NCBI GenBank assembly: GCA_930367215.1
Contig: OV884058.1
Location: 170,172,478 to 170,236,477, forward strand
Direction of reading: 5' to 3'
Length of the DNA: 64,000 nucleotides
Source of the DNA: Pollenia angustigena
Taxonomy: Eukaryota > Arthropoda > Insecta > Diptera > Polleniidae
Shown: positions 12,391 to 23,325 of the stretch, one piece after another
How the letters are laid out: every line of letters starts with the position of its first letter
How positions within the stretch are numbered: the stretch's first letter is position 1
Position numbers and translations under genes: made by a program
The notes under the pieces: generated by a model
What the model was told of the DNA's origin: nothing
Seen by the model: only the letters and a program-made list of their open reading frames with translations
The model's database searches: none

Positions 12391-13865
12391 TTTTTTAAGC
12401 TTATAACAAACATAGAACGAAAATTGGAAACTTTAATTAAATTCATCAATTTATAATTTTTGAAATTGAAATGTTTATATATAAGCTATTGAGAGAAGCC
12501 TAATCAAAGGAATAAATTAAAAATTAATATTGTTTAACAAAATTTAACGCTTTTTAAGTTGATAGGAATATCGCACACACATTGTTACATCGTCATAACT
12601 GCGTTATATTAATTATAGCTGGATTTCAAAAAGTCATAATACTTTGCAGTCAAAGTCAAAAATGCATCATCAAGCTTATAATGCACAGTTTGCGTTTTAT
12701 TTACGCATCGATAACTTTTCTGGTGTATTTCGGGACAAATAACATTGTAAAGTTCTACACGGTTGCATTGTAGAATGCACTAAAAAAAGACTGTTGCTTT
12801 GCAACTGACGTTGTCTGCAAACAAACCGAAATCACATAACGAAAGCAGAAACAGAAATGTGTGAAACAAATTAAAAATAGGTCTTATCAACTTTAAAATT
12901 TCACAAAGCAATAAATCCGAAAAAAATACTTCCTGAAAAGTAAATCAGTTAAATTTTTTAGTATTATGGCTTTATTTTCCTTTTCTAAATCTATATTTTA
13001 TGAATATGGACGTTATTTTTTTTAAATTAACTTTAAAAATAGGTAAATTTACGGTGTTTTAAAATAAAATTTGTATATTAAACATAAAATTCCAAACATT
13101 CCACCGCATTGTGGAATGACTGCTCATAAAATAAATATCAAAAGATATGAGTACAATAACTTCTTAATTATTGTTTAAATTTGTTCACAACATTTCTGCG
13201 AAGATAAGCAGTCGAAAATTTTTATAGACATTTTTAAAAAGTGTCAAGTTGCAACACTGTTTAGAATCATTCAAGCAACAACTACACATACGTACTCATT
13301 GTTGGTTTATAGTTTTGCTTTTTATTTTAGTTTTTGACTACCTTCCTGTTATTATTTTACTACTTCAATGTTATTTACATACTTCTTCAATGTTATTTTA
13401 TTACTACCTCAATGTTAATGAACTACTGCCTAAAAGTTTTCTAGTGAAAAAAAAACTCCCAATGTTGTAAGTAGTAGCTATAAATCGAAAACCTCAATCA
13501 AACCAATAGAAAATTATTTAGTTTTTTTAACTGCTACTTCATTTTTGTTTTTACTGCTGCTACTCCATTTTTTGGTTTTATATTTTGCACGGAGCAGTAG
13601 TTTTAAAAAAGGTAATGCTCCAAAACAAGACAACTGCTCTTTTGCCGCTACTTGTAATTGTTTAGAGTACTAGTTTTAGTAATAGTAAAAAAATGTTTAG
13701 GTAATGTAGTTTTTTGAACACTGATTTTGAGCAAATAAAACTTTTTGCCGGCAAACAAATATTTCCAATGTTAACACAAAAAATCAAATATTTTAGTAGT
13801 TTTTGAGCAAACATTTATTTGATATTACAAAAAAATTGTAAGAGCAAACAACGACAAATAATTTT

Positions 13866-14395
13866 AGCCATGTTACCTAAAGAAGCAATTTTTCTTGTAA
13901 TTTTTCGGATTCTTTACAGTTTTAAAGATTTTTTATAATTATTAGACTTTGCTATCATGCCGCTATTAGCAAATTTTTGCGAATTTCCGCTAATTTAGCA
14001 ATTTTTATAGAATTTTTGCCATTCATTATAGTTTTGGGCACTTTTAATAAATTTTATGGTTTTGTTTGAAATGTTAAAATTGTTCGCGAATTTTCGCTTT
14101 TTTTGCAATTTTTTTTTCTTTTTGGTTTTCCCCGACATTTTGTATTTTTTAACCGATTAAGCGATTTCAAATAAATTTTAGGGGTTGTTTGCAATTTTTC
14201 GCGAATTTTAGCCATGCTCGCGAAGAAGCGATTTTTCCCTGTGAATCTTTACAGCTTTAATGATTTTAAATGACTATTTGGCTTTGCTACCATACCGCTA
14301 TTAGCAAATTTTTGCAAATTTCCACTAATTTGGCAATTTTTACTATTTGTGAAATATATTTTTATTTTTGAACACTTTCATTAAATAATTATTTG
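13866..14395. repeat. Two diverged tandem copies, about 300 bp period
   Basis: The segments starting at 13868 and 14211 share GCCATG, AGCAATTTTT-like, CCGCTATTAGCAAATTTTTG and CTAATTT-GCAATTTTTA blocks in order. This is an internal duplication in the right part of the 10968-14817 element. Confidence 0.65.
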
Positions 14396-14413
14396 ATGCA
14401 AATATTTGTCTAA

Positions 14414-14635
14414 CTGAGCTACCTAAACAAGAGCGGCAAGCGTTTTTTTAAACATCAAAATTCTAATTCCAATACATTTTCAATAAAATAAAACGACCAA
14501 GCGATCTATCAAATCAGATTTTCCAGCCGGGTGGTGTTAAATTCGCGTTCTAAAGGTGTGTTTCGTATAAACTGTGTGAAAATGAAAAGTTTTGACATGA
14601 AACAGACGCTTGCCGCTCTTATTAAGGTAGCTCAG
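14414..14635. mobile_element. PIF/Harbinger-like MITE, TAA duplication (GAGCTACC family)
   Basis: The inverted ends begin CTGAGCTACCTAAACAAG and include AGAGCGGCAAGCG. TAA flanks both sides (14411-14413 and 14636-14638). The same family recurs at 62932-63089, and single ends occur near 30885 and 30945. Confidence 0.8.
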
Positions 14636-14842
14636 TAAGTCTGAACGCACGGCAAACATGATTTCATTTATTTTATTTGACACTATTTGCCAACTGTTTT
14701 AACAAACAAAATTTGTCAAATATTTGAGCTAAGTGTGAACATTAAACAAAATATTTTTTTGAAGCAACTATCAGAACAAATATTTTTGTCAAATATTTCA
14801 TTAGTCTGAACGTACCTTAAGTTCAGTATTTTAAAATATTGG

Positions 14843-15082
14843 GCCGTGTCACAGAGTACAATTCCGTTCGGAATGATTCCGTTCGGAATTGAAGAAAACA
14901 TATTTGTTTGTTGATGGAAAGTGTATTTTGATAGTTTTATGGCTTTTCAGATACAGACAACTCCCATACGGTTCATGAAAACAAAAATGGTTTCATTCCG
15001 AAACATTTTTTCGTCATTTTCTGAAGCACCAAAATACGGAATGAATTCCGTTTCCGAACGGAATTGTACTCTGTGACATGGC
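14843..15082. mobile_element. Inverted-repeat MITE (TCACAGAGTACAATTCCG)
   Basis: The ends are about 30-bp inverted repeats sharing GTCACAGAGTACAATTCCGT. The left end adds a second copy of ATTCCGTTCGGAAT, itself a palindrome. No clear target duplication. Confidence 0.7.
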
Positions 15083-15612
15083 TGATTAAATGTTCAAAAA
15101 GTAACACATGCAGAAAAGGAAAGTGAAAGAAAGAAATTTGATATCCCGTATTTTCTTTTTTGGTACTTTTCTTCTCGCCATTGAAGTATCAAAAATTTCA
15201 ATATTGTAGTGGAAGCATATAATTTAATGGCAATGAATGGAGAACAATTTTTTATATAAAAAGTACCAAAAACCCGTACGACTTTTATCCCTTTAGCCTT
15301 TGAATTACGAAAAGTACCTCACTGTTTATTGCTGGTGTTTTGTTTAAGCTTTGATATTGTTACAAGTAATAACTTTCAGTGTATTTATCAAATATGAAAA
15401 ATTGGGAATTTAGCACGTTATACAAAAATCATAAAAGTATCAAATTAATTAACAATGATAAGTATTGTAATTTTTTTGAACTCTTTTAGGTTAGGGGATA
15501 TGAGGATGGCGAATTTACACGATTTTACTTTTTTACTTCATGTGTTTAGGCTTTGCGATGTTGAATCAGTCCGTGATATTTTTATGCTCTTCTGGATTTT
15601 CTAAATATTGTG

Positions 15613-16264
15613 CACAGAAAAAATATAAATTGCTTTCCATTTAAAAATTTGTGATATTTACTCTCTTACGATTTTGGTCATTGTTTTTTTGCAGTCTTTT
15701 AATGAAAACTTTAAAATACTAATGGCCATTTTCTAAATGTTTTGACAAGCTGCCTGTTACTTAAAGTAATGCTGTTAAAGACGCATCAAATCATATGTAT
15801 TATTATGTAAAGAAAAAGAAACATTTCATTATATGAAATTTGCTGTATTATTAATATTGAATCCATACTGTTAATCGTTAATAACTTTTTAAAGAGTTTT
15901 CTATAGAATTTATAAAATTATTATCTACACCGTTTTTCATTGAAAATGAGAAAATTCCAGATGAACTTGAGAAAATTCCAAATGAATATGAATATAATAC
16001 AAACTTTATAATTAAATTGTATCTATTAAAATTTCTCAATTTCATTTGGAATTTTCTCAGTTTCAAGTTAAAATTTCCCAATTTCATTTGGAATTTTCTC
16101 AATTTCAAGTCAAAACTCTTAATTTAGTTGGAATTTTCAAAATTTAAAATTCTCAATTTAAGCTGGAATTTTCTCAATTTCAAATTGAATTTCTAAATTT
16201 TATTTGAAATTTTTTCAATTTCGAATTTAAATTCGCATTTTCATTTTGAAATTTTCTTATGTGC
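15613..16264. mobile_element. Probable CACAGAAAAAA-type MITE with internal repeats
   Basis: The left end is CACAGAAAAAATATAAA, like the elements at 22768 and 54850. The right end (TTTTCTTATGTGCTG) is a poor inverted match. The interior from about 15940 to 16250 is built of TTTCTCAATTTCATTTGGAA-type units in both orientations. Confidence 0.4.
15940..16250. repeat. Degenerate tandem repeat, about 33-bp unit
   Basis: Repeated units alternate ATTTTCTCAATTTCA with TTTGGAATTTTCTCA. The first two units are inverted (GAGAAAATTCCA). The 76-codon minus-strand frame across it (repeated MKLRNFN-like peptides) is a translation of the repeat, not a gene. Confidence 0.7.
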
Positions 16265-17095
16265 TGTAAAATATTTATGAAAAGCACTCGTGATTTTAAT
16301 AATGCATTTGTGCTGATGTGTATAACGTCTTAAAATAGTGGTCCTAGCCCCACCTTAACCGTCCGTTAACGATTTTCTCAATATAAACATTGTTTTCAGT
16401 TGACGTGTAAAAGTTGGGAGTCAGCTGATTGAATTTATCTGTACGACAAATAAATAATTGGCAGATGAGTGCCGGTTAGCTTTGCGACAGAATAGAAGCA
16501 AGTGAGACATTAAGAGAACCAAATTTCTTTATCGTGCAGTTTTTCGTTGGAAAAAAGATAATCGCCTAATGACAAAACGGCCATAAGGTTTGTTTTATTT
16601 TATTTGATTTTTTTTAATATTTTATTGTATGTACAAAAAACTTTTGTTTGAAATTAATTTTTGGTGCCGCTAAAGTTCGGATATACTTTCAAAAAACTTT
16701 TCCTCCGACCGTTAAAGAGTTTATAAAAAAAAATTAATTAAACTTGCATCTGTTTATTAAAAAACCTTTTCTGCAGTCATGTTGTTGATATAAGTAAACA
16801 TTTAATTAACTTGATAAAATTTTTAATTAAAACTTATTTTATTTTTGATTAATGGTTAAATTGGGGGGGAAAAAAATGGCGAGATTTTTATTTGTATGCC
16901 GAGCAGTGTTGCCAGTGGATTTTTCGAAAAAATACCTACTCATGCTAAAAAAAAGTCCGATTTTCCCTACAGAAATGATCCACGACTTGAATTTTTTTTA
17001 TTTGCGAAAAAAAAATATGCCGCCAAAAAGGTGTGGATCATTTCGTTTTTTCTTTCTTTAGTCCTATTTTCATTCATACATGATCTATAAACTAA
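16265..17095. other. A+T-rich stretch with one hAT-like terminus
   Basis: No gene is supported. CAGTGTTGCCAG at 16904-16915 is a hAT-type terminal sequence seen elsewhere in the window; its possible partner at 23587-23598 is discussed in the findings. Confidence 0.4.
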
Positions 17096-17234
17096 TGGCC
17101 TGTTCGTCGATAGCGAATAAAGACTTCGTTCGCTTAACTAACATGCAAAACAAAAACAACATTTTATAATTTGTTTTTGTTTTAAATGTAATTTAAGCGA
17201 ACGAAAACTTCATTCGCTATCGACGAACAGGCCA
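17096..17234. mobile_element. Short hairpin MITE with TAA duplication
   Basis: A 139-bp element whose arms pair over about 45 bp: TGGCCTGTTCGTCGATAGCG and its inverse at the end, continuing through TTCGTTCGCTTAA. TAA flanks both sides (17093-17095 and 17235-17237). The loop is A+T-rich. Near-perfect arms suggest fairly recent insertion. Confidence 0.85.
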
Positions 17235-17237
17235 TAA

Positions 17238-17951
17238 ATTCGCTATCATATTAGAGTTACTACAAAATTGCATTTATATATATTCCAGAGCACCTTGTAA
17301 AATGCATCTAATTTGCAAAAATCTAAATTATTTACATATAAAGATTTCAAAAACTTGCCAAAAGATAAAATTTGATGCCCATATTGCCCTATTTAGAACG
17401 AAGGGCTACCACCCCACTGCATTTTTGTCAAAACGTGAACTAGCACGAATTTTAAAAAAAGCTGAGACACGTATTTAATTAAATCGACTAAAGATTAAAA
17501 CATGGTAATTTGGCACTTTTATTACAAACAACTCCGAACAAAAAATTCAAAAACCGTTTTTTTACAGAAAATCCTTAAAAAAAGGACATGGATGATCGTC
17601 CTTGGACAAATTGTATATGCAGTTGGACGCGCCTTAAAAAAACCTTTCTTACGATATCCAATCTGTATATGTTGGTAAGAAAACAAATTATTAAATTAAC
17701 AAAACATGCGAAAATAGAGCCTTTTCCAAACTGGTCCAGCTCACGAGAGGTCAAAGCTGGAGCCGAAATATTTAAAATGTCATCTTAAAAAAGGTTCATT
17801 TTTAGGAGGGCACATCGAGCACTTTTTTGGTGAGTCGCTCTTATATACATATTAAAGCTTTGGCATAAAATAAGTACAAAACTAAAAAAAAAATACTACC
17901 ATATTATATTATTGTTAATTAATGTGTGTAATTTTTAAAGTCATGGAAAAA
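17238..17951. other. A+T-rich stretch without recognised features
   Basis: No gene or element boundary could be supported. The 66-codon open frame at 17588-17788 resembles nothing I recognise. Confidence 0.4.
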
Positions 17952-17953
17952 TA

Positions 17954-18406
17954 ACCATATAAAAACACCACTTGATAAAAGACCAATCACGTAGTGGTGT
18001 TTATATGGATGTTTATATGTTCTCAAAAGTTGTTAACTGAGATCTTAGGTACATTTTTGTGGCTGATTGTTTCCTGGAATTTTGAACGGTTTGCTACCTA
18101 TGGACCAGAACAGGGAAAAAAAGGTAAAAAAATCTAATTTTTTAAAGCTTTTTGCTATTTTTATCTTGAAGATAAAGTTTTTTGATTTTTTATGTTCACA
18201 ATATTTGCTCTTTATGACAAGGGCTATAACTTTTTCGGTTTGCAAGATATGAGCCTTAGAATATGATCACTTTTTTGCAAAAATGACACCGAGGCCCCAA
18301 ATCTTTGGGGGCCCATAAAAAAAAAAGCATGACTTTGGGCAAAACTGGGTGACACGGGCCTTTTTTTTTTTTGGTCTTTTATCACGTAGTGGTGTCCGTA
18401 TATGGT
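17954..18406. mobile_element. Inverted-repeat element with TA flanks; copy 1 of a local repeat
   Basis: The inverted ends begin ACCATATA and share ACACCACT and TGATAAAAGACCA. TA flanks both sides. An internal inverted copy of the left end (GTAGTGGTGTTTATATGG) lies at 17992-18009. From about 18028 onward it matches the sequence interrupted at 18547-23325 (GAGATCTTAGGTACATTTTT, GACAAGGGCTA, CCCCAAAT-TTTGGGGGCCCA). Confidence 0.6.
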
Positions 18407-18546
18407 TATAGATAGCATAGTATCTCAATGTTGAAGGAAAGAAAAAACTAATAAAATTTAAAAATTTTCGGGAAATTTTTCACTTTTGTGGCTACATAAG
18501 CGCTAACTAAACGGTGTTAAGAATCATTCTAAGGAAGTTTATATGC

Positions 18547-18623
18547 TCCAAAAAGTTGTTTACTGAGATCTTAGGTACATTTTTGTGGTTGAGTGTTTCC
18601 TTGAATTTTGAACGGTCTGCTAC
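18547..18623. repeat. Copy 2 of the 18-kb repeat, left part
   Basis: It matches 18025-18100 and ends at the hAT insertion. The repeat resumes after the hAT and a small MITE, at about 23008-23325. Confidence 0.75.
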
Positions 18624-19205
18624 TAGGGATGCCAAACGGGAAATCCCGATTTTTTCGGGATTGATAAATCCCGAATCCCGGGATTTATTTTTTTTAATCC
18701 CGGGATTTTTCGGGATTTTCGGGATTTTTTATATATCAACATTTATGTACAAAAATTTTCGTTTTTGGCCCCTATTACGGTTTACAACTCAACTCAGTTG
18801 AGTTGTAATTTCTTAATTTTTGTATTATGGTTTACAACTTGTATTTGTATCATGGTTTACAACTTGGTTTACAAATTGCGGTGAACAAAAACACAACAAA
18901 AATTACAACTGATCACAACCAGTTGTATTTATTACAACTCAACTGAGTTGAGTTGTAAACCGTATTAGGGGCCTTTATTACATTTTTATACTTTATAATT
19001 ATTCATTGTCTTAATTTGTTTAAGTGTATCAATTAACAATTTAATGAATATTTGTAACACCCTGTTTAAAAATTATTTAGAGAAAACAATCAAATTTTAT
19101 ACTTTGTTACGTGAATTCTATGTACGTATTAGTAAAAAGCCAACGGAAAAAACTTTTCTTTATAAATGTATAAAAAATAGTATAAATGTTATAAAATAAG
19201 ACAAA

Positions 19206-21106
19206 ATGAGTTTTGAAGAGCATAAAACTAAATGTAATGATAAAAGTTCTGTGTGGTATTATTTTTTGATGCAGTCTAAAGGCGCCCCTCAAGCAAAATG
19301 CAAGATATGTAAAAGGGTTTTGAAAACTAATGGCGGTTCAACAAAAGGACTAATAACTCATTTAAAAGTAAGTTAATTAATAAACACTTTCATATTTAAT
19401 AAACCGTGTGTTGTTTAGGTTCATATGATAAAGTTGGAGAAAAATGATTGCAGTGAGCCTGAAAAAAAAATTTTAAAAATTACAGATTACAATTTTCTAA
19501 AGCAAGAGGAGTCTTTGTCTGCTACTATTGGGCGCTTGACTGCTGTTGATAATTTGCCATTTTCCTTATTGGTAACGTCTACAGAACTAAGAAAATCACT
19601 GAAAGCTCGTGGTTTTGAAGTTCCAAAATCTAGAGAAACAATAAAGGCAAAATTTATGGAATATTTTCTTAAATGTAAAATGGACATGATAAAAGAAATC
19701 GTCGAATTAAAGTCAAAAGGAATAAAATTTAGTATCGCGTTCGACGAATGGACATCTACTTCAAATAAGCGTTTTGTGAACATCATTATTCACACAAATC
19801 AAAAATTTTTTAATATTGGTTTGGTAAGGATGAAGAAGTCTGGCACTGCTGTAAACTGCATTCAATATTTAGAAGACAGACTGAAGGAATTTGGAGTTCT
19901 ATTGCCTGAAGACGTGGTCAGTTTTACCACTGATGGAGCATCAACAATGCAAAAAATCGGAAAGTTAATAGTTCCGAAACAGCAATTGTGTTATGCACAT
20001 GGTCTGCATCTTGCAGTTGTAGATGTATTGTATAAAAGTACGCCAAGTGTTTGTACCGAAGAAGAATTGTCTTCATCAGAAGACGATGATTTTTCATTTG
20101 AATCTTTAGAAATGGGACTAAGAGTCAAGCACAATAACATAACAGAAAGATTTTGTATAAAACCTGTGATCGAAAAAGTTAGAAAAACAGTAAGAATGTT
20201 CAGAAAGTCACCAACAAAAAACGATATTTTGCAATCGTACGTAAAACAAGAAAAAGGTAAGGAACTAAAATTGATCTTGGACTGCAGAACAAGATGGAAT
20301 ACTCTGTTTGAAATGTGCCAACGCTTTTCCAATTTAGAAATTCCCGTTAAAAAAGCCTTAATTGATTTAAAGTTGCAAGCCTTTTCTGACGAAGAATTTT
20401 ATTTAGTAAAACAAATAATAAATACTTTAAATCCTGTAAAAATCACACATGAAGCTCTATGTCGCAACGACATGACTTTGTGTAAGGCTGATGCTGCATT
20501 GGCTTTCATGCTAAAAGAGATTTTAACAACTAACTGTGAGTTTAGCAAGGATTTATACAATTCTCTTAGCAACCGAATTCAAGAAAGAAGAACTGTGTAC
20601 TCAACACTTTCAAATTTTTTTAAAAAAAACCAAATAAGATATCAGATTTTGACAACAAATTGGACATGGTTTTATTAAAAAAGGAAATAAAGTTACTTAT
20701 CTCACGTTTAACAAAGAGTGCTGTTTTAAACAACTCCATGATATCACACGAGATTGATGATAGCTTATCAGACGAGGATTTAGAAGATCATGACGTTTCT
20801 ATTGTTAAAAAATTAAACAAAGCTATAGACAATTGCAAAAGTCCAGTTAAATCGTTAAAGTCAGAAGTTAATGACTTAGACACACAACTTACCAAAGAAA
20901 TAAATTTATTTCAATCAGAAGGCATTAGAGGTAAATATTTGCAGGATGCATACAACTATTTAGAAACTATTTTACCAACAAGTGTAAATTGTGAAAGATG
21001 TTTTTCTACCGCAGCAAATGTTGGAAACAAAATTCGTTCTAGATTATCTGATGAAACACTGGACGCTTTGATATTTTTAAGAAGCTACTTACATTCGACA
21101 AACTAA
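19206..21106 (+). pseudogene. hAT transposase, BED zinc finger, one frameshift
   Basis: The transposase would cut and paste the surrounding hAT element in the nucleus. Exon 1 (19206-19367, 54 codons from ATG) holds a BED finger: CKIC, then a THLKVH end completed across the splice. The inferred 51-bp intron is 19368-19418 (GTAAGT to TTGTTTAG) and contains an in-frame stop, so splicing is needed. Exon 2 runs 417 codons from its first ATG (19425). It contains FDEWTS and TTDGAS (likely catalytic acidic sites), CYAHGLHLAVV and RTRWNTLFEM, all typical of hAT. A one-base slip in the A-run at 20623-20630 moves the remainder into the next frame, ending at 21106. That part holds the C-terminal dimerisation block with NCERCFSTAAN and SRLSDETLDALIFLR. 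Apart from this indel it looks intact. The slip may be a real mutation or a sequencing error. Confidence 0.85.
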
Positions 21107-21463
21107 TTACTTAAACTTAATTTACGTGATGAACTTTTTCATAAAAAAAAAATTATATTTGGAGTTATATTTCTTTTATCGTAAATAATTATTTTTGAGT
21201 TACACACATTCTTTTTTTGTGGGCAAACAACGATTATTTAACGACATAAAACCAATATAATAATTTAAAATTTTTATATAAAACAAATGGGTTTGTTAAG
21301 TTTTCTTTAAAAAAATATATATGTATATATATACATATATATTAACTCTTGTTTATAAAAAAAGATTAACAGAATTGTTTTGTTAAGTTTTCTTTTTTAT
21401 GTTTATGAATTGTTCTGTTAATTTTTCCTTTTTTTTAATTCAAAAATAAATTAATAGTTACAA

Positions 21464-21863
21464 TAATTAGTATTGTGGTTATTTTGTTGAACTATTTATG
21501 GTTTTTAATCCAAATTTTTTATATTTTTAATTAGGCTTAAGTTCATGAAATTTAATTTTTATTAAATTATTTTTATGAAGAAAGGAATTTTTACAACATG
21601 AAAATTAATTAAAATTGTTATTGATAATCTTTCATTCTTGACGTGGCTCGGGCTCGAACCCTGGCCGGCAGGTTACCATGACATGTTTCGATCGCAACCA
21701 CTCGATCTCCTCAGATGGATTTGCCGTCTTACACTCGCAGCCATCGACGACTGCTGACGTCACTAGTCAAACATCAATCCTTAAACCAAATTGTATTTTA
21801 ACATTTGATAGATCGAAATTTGCTTTCCTGAATGATTATCCATCTTAATTGATTTTACATGTT
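21464..21863. repeat. 400-bp direct repeat copy A inside the hAT
   Basis: Nearly identical to 22026-22427. It begins ATAATTAGTATTGTGG and ends near TTGATTTTACATGTTT. It contains the tRNA-like segment at 21643-21720. Confidence 0.85.
21643..21720 (-). other. tRNA-like (SINE-like) segment A
   Basis: Read on the minus strand it has a B-box-like GGTTCGAGCCCG and, about 45 bases upstream, an A-box-like GATCGAGTGGTTGCGATC. These are the internal pol III promoter blocks of tRNA genes. A full cloverleaf was not established. It may derive from a tRNA-based SINE. Confidence 0.4.
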
Positions 21864-22025
21864 TTTTCCTTTACTTCTGTTTTTTCGTACTTTCGTCAAG
21901 AATTTTTCTTGAAGTCCAAGTACATTTTTTTGTTTTTTCACTTTGTCTTTCTCTTTTCTGTTGACCTTTTTCAGCACAACTTGAAGGACAAATGTACACA
22001 TAGAGCTCGTGCCTTAGCTTTAACA

Positions 22026-22427
22026 ATAATTAGTATTGTGGTTATTTTGTTGAACTATTTATGGTTTTTAATCCAAATTTTTAATATTTTTAATTAGGCT
22101 TAAGTTCATGAAATTTAATTTTTATTAAATTATTTTTATGAAGAAAGGAATTTTTACAACATGAAAATTAATTAAAATTGTTATTGATAATCTTTCATTC
22201 TTTTCGTGGCTCGGGCTCGAACCCTGGCCGGCAGGTTACCATGACATGTTTCGATCGCAACCACTCGATCTCCTCAGATGGATTTGCCGTCTTACACTCG
22301 CAGCCATCGACGACTGCTGACGTCACTAGTCAAACATCAATCCTTAAACCAAATTGTATTTTAACATTTGGTAGATCGAAATTTGCTTTCCTGAATGATT
22401 ATCCATCTTAATTGATTTTACATGTTT
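22026..22427. repeat. 400-bp direct repeat copy B inside the hAT
   Basis: Copy B differs from copy A by a handful of bases. Its first part is followed at 22428-22505 by an inverted partial copy (CTTCATAAAAATAATTTAAT), so B plus this tail forms a foldback. Confidence 0.85.
22206..22283 (-). other. tRNA-like (SINE-like) segment B
   Basis: Same A- and B-box-like blocks as segment A, retained in the second repeat copy. Confidence 0.4.
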
Positions 22428-22505
22428 CTTCATAAAAATAATTTAATAAAAATTAAATTTCATGAACTTAAGCCTAATTAAAAATATTAAAAATTTGGAT
22501 TAATA
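22428..22505. repeat. Inverted partial copy of the 400-bp repeat
   Basis: It is the reverse complement of about 22067-22143 and forms a stem with it, enclosing the tRNA-like segment B. Confidence 0.8.
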
Positions 22506-22767
22506 GTTACTTAAAAAAAAAAAGTTGCTTATGAATTGTTTTGTTAAGTTTTCTTTTTTAAAAATTCAAACATAAATAAATAAAGTGTTGTTAATTAAAA
22601 AAAAAAGTTGTATATTAAAGAAACGCATTGATCCCGAAAAATCCCGAAATCCCGGAAAATCCCGGGATCCCGAAAATCCCGAAATCCCGAAAATCCCGGA
22701 TTTTAGAAATCCCGAATCCCGGGATTTGTTAAAATCGATCCCGTTTGGCATCCCTATCTGCTACTTA

Positions 22768-23005
22768 CACAGAAAAAAATAAAAATTGATTTCAATTAAA
22801 AATTTGTGATATTAATTAAAAAATTAATTGAATTTGCACCAGTAAACAAATTAATAGCATCAATTAATCCAGTTAATAGTATTAATTAAACGTTTAATTT
22901 ACTTGATTAAACGTTTAATTCACTTGATTAAATTTTTAATTAAAACTTATTTTATTTTTGATTAATGCTTTAATTGGTGAACATTTTTGGAGAATTTTTT
23001 CTATG
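22768..23005. mobile_element. CACAGAAAAAA-type MITE with TA duplication
   Basis: The ends CACAGAAAAAAAT and ATTTTTTCTATG are imperfect inverted repeats, flanked by TA. Removing it rejoins the second 18-kb repeat copy (CTACTTATAGACC against CTACCTATGGACC in copy 1), which supports the boundaries. The interior is rich in TTAATTAA. Confidence 0.65.
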
Positions 23006-23325
23006 TATAGACCTAAACAGGGGAAAAAAGGTAAAAAAATTGAATTTTTTAAAGTTTTTAGCGATTTTGATCTTGAAGATAATGTTTTTCTAATTTTAAA
23101 TGTTCACAATTTTTGCTCTTTATGACAAGGGCTACAACTTTTTCTCGGAGGGTAAATCAAAATTCCGAACGGTTTACAAGATATGAGGCTGAGAAAATGA
23201 TCACTTTTTTGCAAAAATGCCACCGAGGCCCCAAATATTTGGGGGCCCATAAAAAACTGTGCATGACTTTGGGCAAAACTGGGAGACACGGGTCTTTTTT
23301 TTTTTTTGTCTTTCATTTTTCGTGT
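23006..23325. repeat. Copy 2 of the 18-kb repeat, right part
   Basis: Continues the repeat interrupted at 18623. It shares CAGGGGAAAAAAGGTAAAAA, CTCTTTATGACAAGGGCTA and ATGACTTTGGGCAAAACTGG with 18108-18355. Confidence 0.8.

Larger units (their letters stand above)
11079..13723. mobile_element. hAT-like non-autonomous element
   Basis: The inverted ends begin CAGTGTTTAAAAAACTA (right end CAGTGTTCAAAAAACTA). A perfect 8-bp duplication, ATTTTGAG, flanks it at 11071-11078 and 13724-13731. Subterminal blocks on both sides contain GTAGTAG-type runs and AATAACATTG motifs that mirror each other, as hAT transposase-binding regions often do. The centre carries a minus-strand LINE relic. No hAT transposase remains. 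Confidence 0.85.
10968..14817. mobile_element. PIF/Harbinger-like element, interrupted by later insertions
   Basis: The inverted ends begin AGGTACGTTCAGACT and continue GATGAAATATTTGA / AATGAAATATTTGA. TAA flanks both sides (10965-10967 and 14818-14820). The 2.6-kb hAT-like element (11079-13723) and a small MITE (14414-14635) lie inside, so the element proper is about 1 kb. It encodes no transposase. It must predate both insertions. Confidence 0.8.
18624..22756 (+). mobile_element. Full-length hAT transposon with transposase
   Basis: This 4133-bp element has termini beginning TAGGGATGCCAAACGGGA, with many CCCGGGATT/AATCCCG subterminal motifs at both ends. A perfect 8-bp duplication, TCTGCTAC, flanks it (18616-18623 and 22757-22764). 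Termini, duplication length and the encoded protein all agree on the hAT superfamily. It carries a BED-finger transposase (19206-21106) followed by a non-coding 3' region with a 400-bp direct duplication that contains tRNA-like sequence. A detached relative of its terminus lies at 41265-41333. The exact duplication suggests a recent insertion. Confidence 0.92.
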
